DNA of 64,000 nucleotides from DASQHY01 sp035602605. GTDB taxonomy: Bacteria; Acidobacteriota; Terriglobia; Acidiferrales; UBA7541. Below the pieces are notes generated by a model that was not told where the DNA came from, searched no databases, and saw only the letters and a program-made list of their open reading frames with translations. Where the stretch lies: positions 1 through 64,000 of the forward strand of contig DATNLZ010000030.1 of NCBI GenBank assembly GCA_035602605.1. The letters are read 5' to 3'. The stretch's first letter is position 1. Each line of letters opens with the position of its first letter. The translations under genes were made by a program, and so were the position numbers. Shown in pieces: positions 50,614 to 60,100 of this stretch.

Positions 50614-52023
50614 ATGATTAGAGCGAACTCGACCCGACTCGAACGCGCAGTCCCACCAAGGGGTGTTGTTATCTCTGACGCTTTGGTTTTCTTCGGCGCG
50701 ACAGGCGATTTGGCCTATAAGCAGATTTTCCCCGCCTTGCAGCAGATGATCCGACGTGACAATTTCAATGTACCGATTGTCGGTGTCGCCAAATCCGGCT
50801 GGACGATTGAGCAGTTGAAAGTGAGGGTTCGCGATAGTCTCACCGAGCACGGTGGAATCGACGAAGCAGCCTACGCTAAACTCATTCAATTGCTCCAATA
50901 TATCGACGGTGACTACCAAGATCCTGCGACCTTTGAGAAATTGCGCACGGTCCTGGGTCAAGCGAGCGCTCCGCTTCATTACCTGGCAATTCCGCCTGTT
51001 CTGTTTGAAACCGTGGTCGAGGCATTAAACAAGTCTGGTTGCGCGCGAAACGCACGAGTCATCGTTGAAAAGCCGTTTGGTCGAGACCGAGCATCAGCGC
51101 GGAAGTTAAATGCCACGCTTCGCACCGTGTTTGCTGAATCCGCGATATACCGAATCGATCATTTCCTGGGTAAGGAGGCTGTGGAAGATTTATACTTTTT
51201 TCGTTTTGCCAACACGTTTCTCGAGCCAACCTGGAATCGTCACTACATTGATCACGTACAAATCACCATGGCTGAATCGTTCGGCATCGCCGGGCGTGGA
51301 CCGCTGTATGACCAACTCGGGGCCATCCGCGACGTCGTACAAAATCACCTGCTCCAGGTGGTGGCGCTTCTGGCCATGGAGCCTCCCACAGATCTGAAGG
51401 CTCGTCCTTTACACGATGAGCAGTACAAGATTTTTCGCGCCACCACGCCCATTTCAGTCAACGATTGTGTCCGCGGGCAATTCGAAGGATACCGCAGTGA
51501 GAAGGGTGTCGCGCCTGATTCCGATGTCGAAACCTATGCTGCGGTTCGTCTTTACATTGATTCTTGGCGATGGGCCGGCGTACCGTTTTTGATTCGCGCT
51601 GGAAAATGCCTCCCGGTGACCGCTACGGAAGTTTTTGTGAGACTCAAGAAACCTCCCTTGCGACGCCAGACTGGTGATAACAACTATTTTCGGTTCCGAT
51701 TAGGCCCTGAATTTTGCCTTAATTTAGGAGCACAAGTGAAGCGCCCCGGTCCGCAAATGGTGTCCATGCCGGTGGAACTTTCCGCCCTTGAGAAGGACAA
51801 GACCGGAGAAGACATTCCTTATGAGCGCCTTTTGACCGATGCCATGCATGGAAACAAATTACTTTTTGTTCGTGAGGATGCAGTCGAAGCCGCGTGGATG
51901 ATTGTAGAGCCGCTCCTCGGGAATTCGGTGCCATTACATGATTACAAGCCCGGAACCTGGGGTCCTGAAGAAGCTGATCTTATCGCTGCGGATGTCGGGG
52001 GATGGCGCAATCCCGAACGCTAA
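50614..52023 (+). CDS. zwf: Glucose-6-phosphate 1-dehydrogenase
   Basis: 469 residues from ATG 50614; a frame reaching 50446 overlaps the ROK gene and adds non-family residues. NADP-binding FFGATGDLAYKQIFPALQQM, RVIVEKPFGRD, and the substrate-binding/catalytic RIDHFLGKEAVEDLYFFRFA with the His-Asp pair of G6PD. C-terminal domain normal to YKPGTWGPEEADLI. It catalyses the first step of the oxidative pentose phosphate or Entner-Doudoroff route in the cytosol. No opcA, pgl or gnd follows. Located after the glucokinase, giving a two-step glucose to 6-phosphogluconolactone module. Confidence 0.96.
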   Translation: MIRANSTRLERAVPPRGVVISDALVFFGATGDLAYKQIFPALQQMIRRDNFNVPIVGVAKSGWTIEQLKVRVRDSLTEHGGIDEAAYAKLIQLLQYIDGDYQDPATFEKLRTVLGQASAPLHYLAIPPVLFETVVEALNKSGCARNARVIVEKPFGRDRASARKLNATLRTVFAESAIYRIDHFLGKEAVEDLYFFRFANTFLEPTWNRHYIDHVQITMAESFGIAGRGPLYDQLGAIRDVVQNHLLQVVALLAMEPPTDLKARPLHDEQYKIFRATTPISVNDCVRGQFEGYRSEKGVAPDSDVETYAAVRLYIDSWRWAGVPFLIRAGKCLPVTATEVFVRLKKPPLRRQTGDNNYFRFRLGPEFCLNLGAQVKRPGPQMVSMPVELSALEKDKTGEDIPYERLLTDAMHGNKLLFVREDAVEAAWMIVEPLLGNSVPLHDYKPGTWGPEEADLIAADVGGWRNPER

Positions 52024-52133
52024 CTCGATCGGCCATGGATTGCAGAAAAAGGTGTTTCCCCGGTGGTGCCTTGGAGTTCGGCCTTTAGGATTACATTTCC
52101 CTGGGTTAAAGGCAATCTCGTCAGGATTACCGC

Positions 52134-52538
52134 TTAGCAGGACCGCATCGCCGCAGCCCAGGCCAGATTGCTTTGCATTTTGCGGTCTATCACGACCGCA
52201 GCATAACACGCGCACGTGGCCATTTCCTGTTGGCTCCACTGCCCAACACTGGGGAGAAGCGCCCCAACCGAGCGACGCAGTGAATCCACAAGGTGAAAAT
52301 AAGCGCGCACGAAGCTCAGGCCGCTTGACTGCCGCTGCAGTGCCGGGGTGACGCGATTAATCCCGGAAAGCGTCCAGAAATCGCTGCTACTGACACGAGA
52401 GTCCGCCAACCCAGCCGCTACGAGGAGGTTCGCCGATAGAGGCTGTGCGGCCACTCCAGCGACCACAGCTCGCCAGTAGTACAGTACGAACTGCCCCAAG
52501 GCCGTAACGGCTATACTGAGTAGCATGGCTGGGAACAT
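52134..52538 (-). CDS. Small protein of unknown function with one hydrophobic helix
   Basis: 134 residues, not recognised. A hydrophobic N-terminus (MFPAMLLSIAVTALGQFVLY) is followed by YWRAVVAGVAAQPLSANLLV, then a helical soluble part with LSGINRVTPALQ, VRAYFHLVDSLRR and a Cys-containing end CACYAAVVIDR. Codon use looks genuine and it is the longest sensible frame between the convergent zwf gene and the decayed dehydrogenase. It resembles hypothetical proteins I associate with Acidobacteriota, but I assign no function. Confidence 0.55.
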   Translation of the reverse strand: MFPAMLLSIAVTALGQFVLYYWRAVVAGVAAQPLSANLLVAAGLADSRVSSSDFWTLSGINRVTPALQRQSSGLSFVRAYFHLVDSLRRSVGALLPSVGQWSQQEMATCACYAAVVIDRKMQSNLAWAAAMRSC

Positions 52539-52582
52539 TTGCCTGAGCCTCTATTGCTAGATTGCCTGAGAACCCATGTTGG

Positions 52583-52795
52583 ACCAATAGAGCGGAGGTA
52601 CTAGCGGGATGGAACTTAGGACCGCTCCCACAGACGTTCCATGAGTCTCCATGCCTATAGCGTCAATACACGAGTCCAGCCCAATGCCACCTGTCAGCTC
52701 TTTTAGAGTTTTTCGACTACGTCATCGCCTTCTTCGTAGTTGACCGTTTCGGCCCCACCGTTTCTGGCTACGTATGTTCAATCTGTTGATTGTTT
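52583..52795 (-). pseudogene. Zn-dependent alcohol/formaldehyde dehydrogenase remnant
   Basis: Three short minus-strand pieces in different frames read consecutively as the NAD-domain of a glutathione-independent formaldehyde-dehydrogenase-like protein: TINRLNIR, then VARNGGAETVNYEEGDDVVE and KL-stop, then KELTGGIGLDSCIDAIGMET followed by HGTSVGAV. Frameshifts lie near 52770 and 52705. Neither the zinc-binding N-terminal domain nor the C-terminus is found. The rest of the 52539-52993 gap holds nothing I recognise. Confidence 0.65.
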
Positions 52796-52993
52796 TCGCA
52801 TCGCGAGCCTGAAGCTGCGCCGGCGTGGAAGTCTCCGGAGCAGGTTCCCTTACGGTCGATGAAATCACGCTAGCCGGCTATCCACGAGTTTGTGTGCAAG
52901 GGTTCTATTTCTATGCAGGACGCTTTCGAGCAGCATGAGATCTGGACAAATTAAACAGACAGGGATATTCAGGATTCTTATACGAGATGATCT

Positions 52994-55900
52994 TCAGTAG
53001 CTCTTATGCAAACGACCTTCCACCGAAACGTTTCCTCGCTCATCTCGAAGCACGCGCAGCGACCACGCTGGCGTGACCTGGTACTCGATCTGAATCAATT
53101 CGTTTTGGGTTGAGGTTACGTCCGCGGCATAGGTGAAAATAACATCCTTGGTGATGTGCTCTTGCAGAGCGACTCGAGCCGACGGATTGCGGTTGCTGCC
53201 GCCGAGAAGCGGGTCGATTTGCAAACTCGATATTCCCCCTAGTTTTTCCAGTCGGCTGCTCACTTGACTGGCAAGTCCTTGAGCGAGCAGTGAATTAGCA
53301 CCAAGGTTCGCGGGCGCCGAGGCCTCCGTCGTTGTTCCGCGGGTCACAAGATTGATGATGTCCACCGGAGGGAGCGGTGGATCGGAAACGTAGTAAGTGC
53401 GCAGCTTGTCTATAGGTCCCACCATGTTTATGCTCAGATCAAATTGTTTAACCTTGGTTGTCGCCATCAGATTGATGACCGGCTCGGTCCGTACGGGGTT
53501 GGAGAAGTCAATATTTGCTCGATCGATGTGATATCGATTGTTCAGGAAAAAAAGCTCGCCATCGGTGATGTTTGTACGGCCGATGATTACGGGGTTAGCT
53601 GCGGTGCCGCGCACACGAAGGTTAGCCTGTCCTTGCAAACTCAGTTTGCTGCTTTCTAGACCCAGATCGCCGCCCGACTGGATTCCCACATCCAATTGAA
53701 TGTTATTGGCAATTCCCTCGCTTGGTGGCGCTGATGCCTCCGTGCCAAATGAGCCGATGAAGGTCGCAAGATCAAACTCACGCGTAAAGGAGAGCCGGTC
53801 TATGGTGACATGGCCATTTAAATGGGCTGAATCGGAGGTGCCATTCAAAGCTAGTCGGCTGTTAAGAACCGCGCGCAAACCTGGCGGATAACGCAAACGT
53901 ACCGCTTCTGCGTCGAGGCTAAGATGTACCTCGAAACCTGATTGGTAAGTGGCGAAGCCATGCATCGAGATATTACCGCCACCGGCTTGACCATCCAGCT
54001 TGGCAATCTCCAACCGGTTGTTCTGAATGACCACATCTCCGTTTACGTTTTCAACTCCGACAGGCGTCGTAGAGGTCGAAACTGCGGCATTGACCAAAGT
54101 GACTTTCCCGCCAAGGTTTGGATGAGCTCGATCGCCGCGCGCGTTGATATTCATCACGACTTGACCGGCGCTCTCTGTCTGCCGATCAATCGTGCTCAAG
54201 ATCTTCAGATCGGCATTGCCTTTTAAAGTTACATTCATCGCTCCTGTGCTCTGCACAGGAATGGTCCCTTGCACGCGAATATCGCTGTCATTGCCTTTGA
54301 TTTCCGCGTTAGCCAGTTCAAGAACTCCGTTTCTATAATCGGCTCGGATCGGCCCGACATTCGAAAATTGCAACGTGTTGTATGCCGCCTTCAGCGTTGG
54401 AATTTCAACGGTAGCTTCAATACGCTGCGGATCTTTCAAAGGGCCCTTCAACGTCGCGTGCAGATCAAATTGTCCTTGCATCGCTGCAGCGTTGCCCGGC
54501 AAATAAGTAGCCAGGATCGGAGCCAATGGAAAGGCACGCGTATCCAGAGTAGCATTGGTGTAATAACCCGCATTGCGCTCCACAGTGCCGCGTGCTTCTA
54601 TGGACGATCCAACTACACCAGACACAATGTCAAAATTGGCCCGCTGCCTGGCCACCTCAAATCGGCCGTGAATGTTCGATAGTTTCTCGCCAGCCAGTTG
54701 CAACTGCGGAACATCCAGAGTTGCCTTTAACTGCGGATCCTTCAGCGTTCCGCGACCGCGCGCCGATAGCGTTGCTCCGCCTTGTGCCTGAATATTTCGC
54801 GCATGCAACATTTCAATATTGGAAAGATTGGTTGCGTGTAAATCCAACGCCAGGTCGTACCCTTGGCTGCGGGGAACATAGGTAAGTGCGCCAGTTCCGT
54901 TTCCCGCGCTTGACTGCAATTTCATGGTAGCTTGCAGCGAGTCACCGCTCCCTTGCATATTCACGGTCAAGGTCTGAACCGGTTGATTCCAGAATTTCCC
55001 GTTGCTTAGTTGCCCTGATCCTTGCCCTTGGGGATTGAGCGCCGTGCCATGTAAAGAAACGTCGGCGGTGACAATGCCCGTAATCGGGTACTGCAAATTT
55101 GCAAACTGCTGTATCTCCGCCGCAGAAAGGCCTCTTGCGGTCAGTTGAACATCGATAGGGCTAGAGCGTTCGTAGGCCCAATGATGCAGCCCCGCGTGAA
55201 CGTCAAAGGTCCCTCGGCCTTGATTGATAGCCACAAGTTCGCCGTGTTGTATTGCCGCCGACCGCGGATTTACGTCAACATTGGCACGCAGACTTTGCCA
55301 GCGACTGCCTTGTACTTGCAAATTGCGCGCACTCAATCGCCCGCTCAGGTGCAAATCCTTGGTTGAACCGTATATGCGTCCTGCGAAATCGCCAGAGCCA
55401 TACAAACCGAGGGGCTTAGGCGCGGGAGTCCCCGGTGTCGCAGAAACACCGCGCAGGGTAAGCATCAATGCATCAACCTCGTGGAGGTTGTTGCTATGGG
55501 CTTGCACCCGCAGAGTGGCCTGATTTCCGACCGTGCCATCGAGACGCAGATCGCTAGCCGGTGTGCGTATGTAGGACTGCGTCAATGAGAGAAGCCCTCC
55601 GGGCCCCTGGTAGCGAACGTGCAACACCCCGTTCAGTGGAATGGGCGCCGGTGTTCCGGAGGCACCCGCGGACACCTTCGTGGTGGTTGCGGCGGTGATC
55701 TTAGCATCCGAACGAAGCTCAAGATTCGATTTCGAACCGCGCCAATTCGCATCTAGCTTCGCGTCCATTCGTCCTGTTACGGGTGTGGCACGCGCAACCC
55801 CGTTGCCTCCCCCAGCAGTGTTCAGGGCCTCAAGCGAAATAGAGCGCAAGCTGCCTTGCACCCGATACTCGGCTACGGTGGCCAAGTGGCGAGCGGTTAA

Positions 55901-56950
55901 GCTGATATTGACCCGTCCCCCGAGCAAATCCGCCCGCGCGTCGGGAGCACTGAGGTTGCCATCTTGAATTTTGTAGCGGGCATGAAGCGCGCGCACTTCG
56001 GTATGCACCTGAGGAGTGGAAACAACCAAGTGCGCGCTTGCCAGTGTCCCGTCGAGCACAAGGCTTTCGAGAAACGTTCGGCCGGCAATACTTTGGTAAT
56101 GCACCGAACCATGGGCTAACAGCTCGCCCGACGAAAGCGCGGTAGACTTCATGGTTTTTCGCAGGTCGGAGGTCGCAAAAGATGCCTGGTACACGCCGTC
56201 AATTACTGGATTGGCGTAATCCATGAGCTTGGCTTGCGCGGAAACCGTTGAGGCACCAGACCTCAGGTTCAGCTTTTCGATAGTGAGTCGGCTCTGGGCT
56301 ACCGTAAAACCGGCGTCGAGAGTATGGATGACCGGACTCGCCGTGCCAAAATGCACGCGTCCTTCCCGATACCCGAGCGCCCCGGTATATTGCTTTTTCA
56401 GCAGTTCATATCGAATCTGGCTTTGCAGTTCATGAAGGTCGGCGTCCAGAGGTATCTGCCGGTCGTTGTAGCGAAGTTCGCCATGGTTGAGCGCCACGTG
56501 CCCGATGGCCAAGTCGAACAGATTTGGGTGCGTTGCGGATTTCAGGTTCTGTGGCTGTGGAAGGTTCGAACGCCCCTTAGCATTCACGAGAAAGTGGATA
56601 CGCGGCTGGTCAATAATCATTTCTTTCAGGTCGACTTTTCGTTGCATGGCGGAAACGATCTTTAACCCCACGCCGAGATGATCGGCTCGTGCCAGAGGTT
56701 GCTCCGACGGTCCTTCGGTGCCATGAATCACTACGTTATACAAATCAACGCGCAGAGGTGAAAACTGGAACGTGTAGCTGCCCACCTCGACTCGCCCTCC
56801 CATAGCTGTGCTGGCGGTTTGAACGATCGTCGCGAGAACATAATTATGGAACCGGGTGCTGCGCTGCACACAATATCCGGCGATAAGCGCGACGAGCAAA
56901 AGCCCGCTGACGATTCCCAACGTCCACCGAATTGTTTTCCCGCGGGCCAT
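52994..56950 (-). CDS. tamB: TamB-like inner-membrane-anchored lipid/OMP assembly protein
   Basis: 1318 residues, ATG 56950, 18 bp after the Omp85 gene stop. One N-terminal membrane helix (RWTLGIVSGLLLVALIAGYC), then a very long run of beta-strand repeats of the AsmA/TamB type (for example VEVGSYTFQFSPLRVDLYNV near the start) and the conserved C-terminal DUF490/TamB domain from about residue 950 (NGDVVIQNNRLEIAKLDGQA ... GELFFLNNRYHIDRANIDFS ... DPPLPPVDIINLVTRG ... VTPAWSLRVLRDERGNVSVE). TamB-family proteins form a hydrophobic groove across the periplasm and are implicated in phospholipid transport and, with TamA, outer-membrane protein assembly. Paired with the Omp85 gene upstream, as usual. 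Confidence 0.93.
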   Translation of the reverse strand: MARGKTIRWTLGIVSGLLLVALIAGYCVQRSTRFHNYVLATIVQTASTAMGGRVEVGSYTFQFSPLRVDLYNVVIHGTEGPSEQPLARADHLGVGLKIVSAMQRKVDLKEMIIDQPRIHFLVNAKGRSNLPQPQNLKSATHPNLFDLAIGHVALNHGELRYNDRQIPLDADLHELQSQIRYELLKKQYTGALGYREGRVHFGTASPVIHTLDAGFTVAQSRLTIEKLNLRSGASTVSAQAKLMDYANPVIDGVYQASFATSDLRKTMKSTALSSGELLAHGSVHYQSIAGRTFLESLVLDGTLASAHLVVSTPQVHTEVRALHARYKIQDGNLSAPDARADLLGGRVNISLTARHLATVAEYRVQGSLRSISLEALNTAGGGNGVARATPVTGRMDAKLDANWRGSKSNLELRSDAKITAATTTKVSAGASGTPAPIPLNGVLHVRYQGPGGLLSLTQSYIRTPASDLRLDGTVGNQATLRVQAHSNNLHEVDALMLTLRGVSATPGTPAPKPLGLYGSGDFAGRIYGSTKDLHLSGRLSARNLQVQGSRWQSLRANVDVNPRSAAIQHGELVAINQGRGTFDVHAGLHHWAYERSSPIDVQLTARGLSAAEIQQFANLQYPITGIVTADVSLHGTALNPQGQGSGQLSNGKFWNQPVQTLTVNMQGSGDSLQATMKLQSSAGNGTGALTYVPRSQGYDLALDLHATNLSNIEMLHARNIQAQGGATLSARGRGTLKDPQLKATLDVPQLQLAGEKLSNIHGRFEVARQRANFDIVSGVVGSSIEARGTVERNAGYYTNATLDTRAFPLAPILATYLPGNAAAMQGQFDLHATLKGPLKDPQRIEATVEIPTLKAAYNTLQFSNVGPIRADYRNGVLELANAEIKGNDSDIRVQGTIPVQSTGAMNVTLKGNADLKILSTIDRQTESAGQVVMNINARGDRAHPNLGGKVTLVNAAVSTSTTPVGVENVNGDVVIQNNRLEIAKLDGQAGGGNISMHGFATYQSGFEVHLSLDAEAVRLRYPPGLRAVLNSRLALNGTSDSAHLNGHVTIDRLSFTREFDLATFIGSFGTEASAPPSEGIANNIQLDVGIQSGGDLGLESSKLSLQGQANLRVRGTAANPVIIGRTNITDGELFFLNNRYHIDRANIDFSNPVRTEPVINLMATTKVKQFDLSINMVGPIDKLRTYYVSDPPLPPVDIINLVTRGTTTEASAPANLGANSLLAQGLASQVSSRLEKLGGISSLQIDPLLGGSNRNPSARVALQEHITKDVIFTYAADVTSTQNELIQIEYQVTPAWSLRVLRDERGNVSVEGRLHKSY

Positions 56951-56968
56951 GATCTCTCTGGATGTTCT

Positions 56969-59900
56969 CTAAAATGATTGTCCAATCGTAAAGAAATACT
57001 GGATCGAGCTGATTCCCGTGATCGCGTTCAAACGTCTTGCAATATCAAATCGAACCGGCCCCACCGGCGTTGCATACCTCAACCCGAAGCCAATCGTGTT
57101 CGTATACTCGTCCATCCACCGTTTTATGCTGATGCGGTCATACACATTCCCACCATCATAAAACGCTACGCCGCCAAGTCCCTTTTTGATCCCCAGCGGA
57201 AAGCGCAACTCGGAGTTCAGTATGAAAAGCATGTTGCCACCCACAGGGACACGAACCGGGAAACATGTTTTTAGATCTGACGGTTTGTTGCACACCGACA
57301 CTTCGCGTTGCGGACCAGCTCCGTTAATAGGAAACCCGCGTAACGAAGTCGCTCCACCGGAGAAAAATCTCTCACTCAGAGGAATGAAGCTGCCCGCAAA
57401 CGGTTTTGCCAGTCCCAGCCGCAAGCTGTTTGCCCACACTGTGGATGTTCTAACCTTGCGGTAATAAGCGGCCTGTCCGAGGAAATGAACAAAGTTCGAG
57501 CTCGAGCCCAACGCCTTCGGAGTCAGCCCCACATCCAGCGTTTGGTAAAAACCTTTGTGCGCGTCGAGTGGTTTGTCGCGTGTGTCTCGGATGTAAGAAC
57601 TCGAAATAGTCGACAGCCGCACGGAGCGATCCTGCTGCTGCACGAGGTCAGGAATAAGAAGCTGTGATAACTCGGTGCGCCGATAACCGTATCGCAAAAG
57701 CAAAGTCTTGGTCCGATCTCCATCAAGCGTTTTTTCAACTTGGAAGACTGCGTCCCCGGAACGCGCTACAAATACGGGGTTCTCGCTTGATCGTTCGGCT
57801 GATGCGGAAAACAGAGAATTCCACGCGCTTCCCCGGAGATGCGGGGTGGCGTAGCTCAGCGCGCCGCGCTGATCGAGTCGGCTGAATCGAGCGGAGACCG
57901 ATCCCGTTTGCCCCAATCCGAAAATGTTTCGCCGCACGTATTCCACCGAACCCCGCGGGCTTAGATACGATTTCTCGGTAGAAGCAGCGGCGTTAAAATT
58001 ACCGAGGGACACCGGGGGTAGCCCCGGAACAGCCACGGTTCCCGACGGCAGCCCGGCACGACGCGCCAGCTCAAATCCAAATCCGTAGGTGATGGTGTTC
58101 GGTTTGGCTTCGTGTGCCTTTACCAGGACCATTTCCTCATTTTGATCGGTGATCGTGCGGCGCGGCGCGGCGCTGGCCCAATCCAGAATCCCTAGATCGT
58201 AGAGCCGGCTCTCGGCTTCAAGCAGCCTGCTTTGACTAAGGGGTTGTTCGGGGCAAAGGCCTGCCGCATTCTTCAGATAAGAATTCCGAGTACGCGGAGC
58301 GCCTAGAAAAACAACGTCGCTTATATGAACGCGGGGCCCCTCTTTGATGTGATAGATAACGTCAACGCGATGCGAGTCATCTTGGTGGCGCTCGGTCGTG
58401 GAAGTCAGGCGTGCGTTCAAGTAACCCTGATCAAAATATCGCGCCAAGATGTGGTCGCGATCCACATTCACCCGCATCAGAGAGTATGGCTGGCCTACGA
58501 TTATGCCCGGTCCCGAAGGCGGATCAAGCACCTCGTCGGAAAACGCGTGGTTCCCTTCGAAGCGAACAGTATCGACAATCGTTTGCGGGCCTTCGCTAAC
58601 TTGGAACGTAACCTCGATATCCGGCTCGCGGTCCACAACATTGGGTTTTATCTGCACGTCTTCGAAGCCGGCGTTGCGATAAAACGTTTTCAAATTGTCG
58701 GCGCTTTTGGCCACCAGTTGCGTGTTCAACTTGCCGCGAGAAAACCAATGTGCTTCTTGCACGGCCACCTGTTTCAACAATTCATCCTGATCAAAGCGAC
58801 TGGCGCCCCTCACCTGCACTGACACCAATTTGTGACGATCACCTTTGTCCACTTCATAGACCACTTGTACTTCGGAGGACGACTGTGTGATCTCGGCATC
58901 CACGGTCGCATCAAAATAGCCCTTGGCCTGAAAATAATTGATGATATTTCGCTTCCCTTCCATGACCAGATCGCGATCGAACGCCCCTTCTTCATAAATC
59001 GGCACGAGACGTCGCAGCGTCCGAGCTTCATTGAACGGGATCGACAGGCGCGAGCCGGACACCTTCACGCTCACTGTCGGCCCTTCTTTGACATCGAAGG
59101 TCAGATCTGCGCGATTGGTGTCCGGGTGATATCGCGCGGTGAGGCGAACTTTATTGGCGGGATGGTTCTGTTTGCCCAGTTGGCCAGCCAAAAATCGTTG
59201 CCCTCGATCAACTCGCTCCTTTGTGTAAACCCTTCCCGGTTTAATGTACGCGCCGAACAGAATCGCCTTGTAGGAGCGGAAACTGTGCGCCAGCCTTTGG
59301 CTCTCCGCCGTAGGAGGTCCGGAAACTTCCAAGCGTCCAAATCTCGCGCATTTCCCAAGGGTTACCTGAAATCTTATGTTTGCAACCTGATGGGCGTCGT
59401 CCAACTGTTTCTCGTGCGCCACTTTCGCCAGAAAAAATCCGTTGGCTTGGAAGAACCGCAGCAAAGCTGTGTCCGCCTGCAAAACTTGCTCTTCTAAATA
59501 AGGATCCTGATTCGCCAGGTTCACCACCTGCAATAGCCGTGTATAGGTGAAAGGTTTGAGCGCACCCGGAAACGTGATCATCCCGATGTATGCGGCCGGC
59601 TCCATCACGAATGTCAATATCAGGCCCGATACTTGCGGCCGAACCTGCGTCTGAACTTTGCTGAACCGTCCCATAAGCCGCAGCTCCTGCGCTGAGGCCT
59701 CGACGCGTGCTGCAGAGTAGGCGTCGCCCGGCTTTACCAGCAGCGAGCCCCGCAATGGCTCTGTATTTACCGTGGGATGCGCCACCAGCTCGATCTTGGC
59801 GATCTTCTGGCCCTCGTACGACACTTGTCCCGGCTCGGCCAATTTCTCGTCCACCGTTTGCTGGGCCGCCGATTGTTGTTGGCCATTTTGTTGCCTGTTT

Positions 59901-60100
59901 TGTTGTCGTTGGCCGTTTGAGTACTGTGCATGAACAGTTGTTTGCTGCCCAGCCAATGGCCCGTACGAAGGGACGCAGGTTATCGCTACTCCGAGGGTCG
60001 CCGCGCGCAGCCCAAGCCGCCGCAAACTTCGATAGATCGCATTTGGGCTCGCCCTGTATGGCCCAAGTTTGATTGGTTCAACTTCCCTAGCAACCTTCAT
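56969..60100 (-). CDS. Omp85-family outer-membrane assembly protein (TamA/BamA-like)
   Basis: 1043 residues from ATG 60100, which overlaps the YihY stop (ATGA); the frame reaches 60211 but would lie inside YihY. A hydrophobic segment (LRAATLGVAITCVPSYGPLA) acts as signal; a Gln/Asn-rich linker follows (QRQQNRQQNGQQQSAAQQ). Then about five to six POTRA domains (for example KIAKIELVAHPTVNTEPLRG, RHKLVSVQVRGASRFDQDEL, TIVDTVRFEGNHAFSDEVLD, VHISDVVFLGAPRTRNSYLK) and a 16-strand barrel with the loop-6 motif GGATSLRGFPINGAGP and terminal FFTIGQSF, ending in Phe. More POTRA domains than the three of TamA, yet partnered with TamB, so the exact branch is open. Confidence 0.92.
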   Translation of the reverse strand: MKVAREVEPIKLGPYRASPNAIYRSLRRLGLRAATLGVAITCVPSYGPLAGQQTTVHAQYSNGQRQQNRQQNGQQQSAAQQTVDEKLAEPGQVSYEGQKIAKIELVAHPTVNTEPLRGSLLVKPGDAYSAARVEASAQELRLMGRFSKVQTQVRPQVSGLILTFVMEPAAYIGMITFPGALKPFTYTRLLQVVNLANQDPYLEEQVLQADTALLRFFQANGFFLAKVAHEKQLDDAHQVANIRFQVTLGKCARFGRLEVSGPPTAESQRLAHSFRSYKAILFGAYIKPGRVYTKERVDRGQRFLAGQLGKQNHPANKVRLTARYHPDTNRADLTFDVKEGPTVSVKVSGSRLSIPFNEARTLRRLVPIYEEGAFDRDLVMEGKRNIINYFQAKGYFDATVDAEITQSSSEVQVVYEVDKGDRHKLVSVQVRGASRFDQDELLKQVAVQEAHWFSRGKLNTQLVAKSADNLKTFYRNAGFEDVQIKPNVVDREPDIEVTFQVSEGPQTIVDTVRFEGNHAFSDEVLDPPSGPGIIVGQPYSLMRVNVDRDHILARYFDQGYLNARLTSTTERHQDDSHRVDVIYHIKEGPRVHISDVVFLGAPRTRNSYLKNAAGLCPEQPLSQSRLLEAESRLYDLGILDWASAAPRRTITDQNEEMVLVKAHEAKPNTITYGFGFELARRAGLPSGTVAVPGLPPVSLGNFNAAASTEKSYLSPRGSVEYVRRNIFGLGQTGSVSARFSRLDQRGALSYATPHLRGSAWNSLFSASAERSSENPVFVARSGDAVFQVEKTLDGDRTKTLLLRYGYRRTELSQLLIPDLVQQQDRSVRLSTISSSYIRDTRDKPLDAHKGFYQTLDVGLTPKALGSSSNFVHFLGQAAYYRKVRTSTVWANSLRLGLAKPFAGSFIPLSERFFSGGATSLRGFPINGAGPQREVSVCNKPSDLKTCFPVRVPVGGNMLFILNSELRFPLGIKKGLGGVAFYDGGNVYDRISIKRWMDEYTNTIGFGLRYATPVGPVRFDIARRLNAITGISSIQYFFTIGQSF

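Noticed and set aside
58832..59497. 221-codon + strand frame
   Set aside because: Antisense to the POTRA region of the Omp85 protein; no recognisable pattern.
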